In this document: in pieces, positions 5,229 to 5,857 of the stretch | How the letters are laid out: each line of letters starts with the position of its first letter | How positions within the stretch are numbered: the stretch's first letter is position 1 | Source: Actinomycetes bacterium | GTDB lineage: Bacteria > Actinomycetota > Acidimicrobiia > Acidimicrobiales > Microtrichaceae | Assembly: GCA_023423215.1 (NCBI GenBank) | Contig: JAFAFZ010000530.1 | Span: 1 to 5,857 of the forward strand | Direction: 5' to 3' | Length of the DNA: 5,857 nt | The notes under the pieces: generated by a model | The model's database searches: none | Seen by the model: the letters and a program-made list of their open reading frames with translations, nothing else | What the model was told of the DNA's origin: nothing | Made by a program: the position numbers and the translations under genes

Positions 5229-5284
5229 CGTCGTGACGTTCGGTGGTCGTGGTGGCGCGTCGGGTGAGTGTCCCGGGGGGTTCG

Positions 5285-5290
5285 TAGCGT
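5285..5290 (+). promoter_or_regulatory. Leaderless-type -10 element of the DUF222 gene
   Basis: TAGCGT fits TANNNT and ends eight bases before the A of ATG 5298, so transcription would start at or next to the start codon. The nearest G-rich run that could act as a Shine-Dalgarno (5275-5280) is about 17 nt away, too far for normal initiation. No clear -35 is visible. Confidence 0.5.
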
Positions 5291-5297
5291 CGACGCC

Positions 5298-5857
5298 ATG
5301 GAGACGGTGCTGGGTGAGGACGCGCAGGTCGAGCTGACGGAAGAGGCCGCGGAGGCCGCAGGGGACGTGTCACCCCCGGACGGGTTGGCGGGGTTCGTGG
5401 TGACGCCGGAGTCCGTGGGGGCGATGTCGTCCGAGCACCTCGAGCACCAGATGCGCCAGCTGGCGGGTCACCTGGCGGCGGCGACGGCGTCGTTCCTGGT
5501 GATGGTGGGTGAGTACGACGAACGAGGGGCGTGGTCCGACTGGGAGGCGTTGTCGTGTGCGCACTGGTTGAGCTGGCGCTGTGGCGTCGGCATGGTGGCG
5601 GCGCGGGAGCAGGTGCGGGTGGCGCGGGCGTTGCGGTCGCTGCCGACGGTGACGGCGAAGTTCCTGGCGGGCGAGGTGTCCTACTCGAAGGTGCGGGCCA
5701 TCACGCGGGTCGCCCACGGCAACAACGAGGCAGACCTGGTGGACATGGCGCAGTGGGGGACCGCGGCCCAGATCGAGCGTGCGTGTGCGGCGTTGCGGCG
5801 CTCGCAGGAGCAGCAGGACGAGGAGCGTGCGCTGCGCGACGGCGAGGACGTCGCCCG
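5298..5857 (+). CDS. DUF222 (13E12 repeat-type) protein, 5' part
   Basis: The gene is open at the right edge; 186 codons are present from ATG 5298 with no stop. After an acidic, poorly conserved N-terminus (METVLGEDAQVELTEEAAE), a helical DUF222 region begins near residue 43: SSEHLEHQMRQLAGHLAAA, GAWSDWEALSCAHWLSWRCG, REQVRVARALRSLPTVTAKF, then AGEVSYSKVRAITRVA. These match the family pattern wL.w..g......a.e..rvA.aL..LP.....aGe.S..kvraltrva. Most members run to 400-500 residues and carry an HNH nuclease motif at the C-terminus, which would lie beyond this window and is not seen. The family includes the multicopy 13E12 elements of mycobacteria. Start choice rests on the leaderless -10; ATG 5424 is the alternative. 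Codon use is G-ending (valine GTG 14, GTC 4), unlike the thiolase. Confidence 0.88.
   Translation, partial: METVLGEDAQVELTEEAAEAAGDVSPPDGLAGFVVTPESVGAMSSEHLEHQMRQLAGHLAAATASFLVMVGEYDERGAWSDWEALSCAHWLSWRCGVGMVAAREQVRVARALRSLPTVTAKFLAGEVSYSKVRAITRVAHGNNEADLVDMAQWGTAAQIERACAALRRSQEQQDEERALRDGEDVA

Overview
The window is high-GC DNA (roughly 70% by eye) with strong third-position G/C bias. Its families are DUF35/thiolase enzymes, a Rv2161c-like LLM oxidoreductase, DUF2332 and DUF222. Together they point to an actinomycete. An acidimicrobial or mycobacterial-type environmental lineage is plausible, but the sequence alone cannot place it further. It is ordinary chromosome in style: no tRNA, rRNA, insertion sequence or CRISPR array is visible.

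Left part (1-2061, + strand). The 3' part of an HMG-CoA-synthase/ketosynthase-III-like protein with a fused C-terminal DUF35 (zinc ribbon plus OB-fold) domain is followed by a complete SCP-x-type thiolase. This resembles, in a fused form, the three-part archaeal acetoacetyl-CoA thiolase/HMG-CoA synthase/DUF35 complex. The two genes probably cooperate in acyl-CoA C-C bond making or breaking. The zinc ribbon has lost all four expected cysteines. A 140-bp gap between them holds a strong hairpin, a possible -10 element and an 18-codon ORF.

Middle (2062-3822). A small stand-alone protein with a degenerate GGDEF domain lies on the + strand. It has APGRF in place of GGDEF but keeps a correctly spaced RxxD I-site, which suggests a c-di-GMP binding or structural role rather than synthesis. 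It converges, with a 32-bp gap full of hairpins, on a minus-strand DUF2332 gene that appears to be translated from a leaderless transcript.

Right part (3823-5857). A 323-bp divergent intergenic region carries a two-unit minisatellite. It lies in a 169-nt tract with only one A on the + strand, and is followed by a perfect 19-bp palindrome that looks like a repressor operator. A + strand LLM-class (probably F420-dependent) oxidoreductase gene follows. The next gap (5091-5297) has a 7-bp tandem repeat and two strong hairpins. The window ends inside a DUF222 (13E12-type) gene that again has a leaderless-type -10 element and has clearly different codon use from the metabolic genes.

No single undescribed system is proven here. 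The best leads are the ribbon-less HMGCS-DUF35 fusion next to a thiolase, the degenerate GGDEF protein, and the 19-bp operator with the A-depleted repeat tract before the oxidoreductase.
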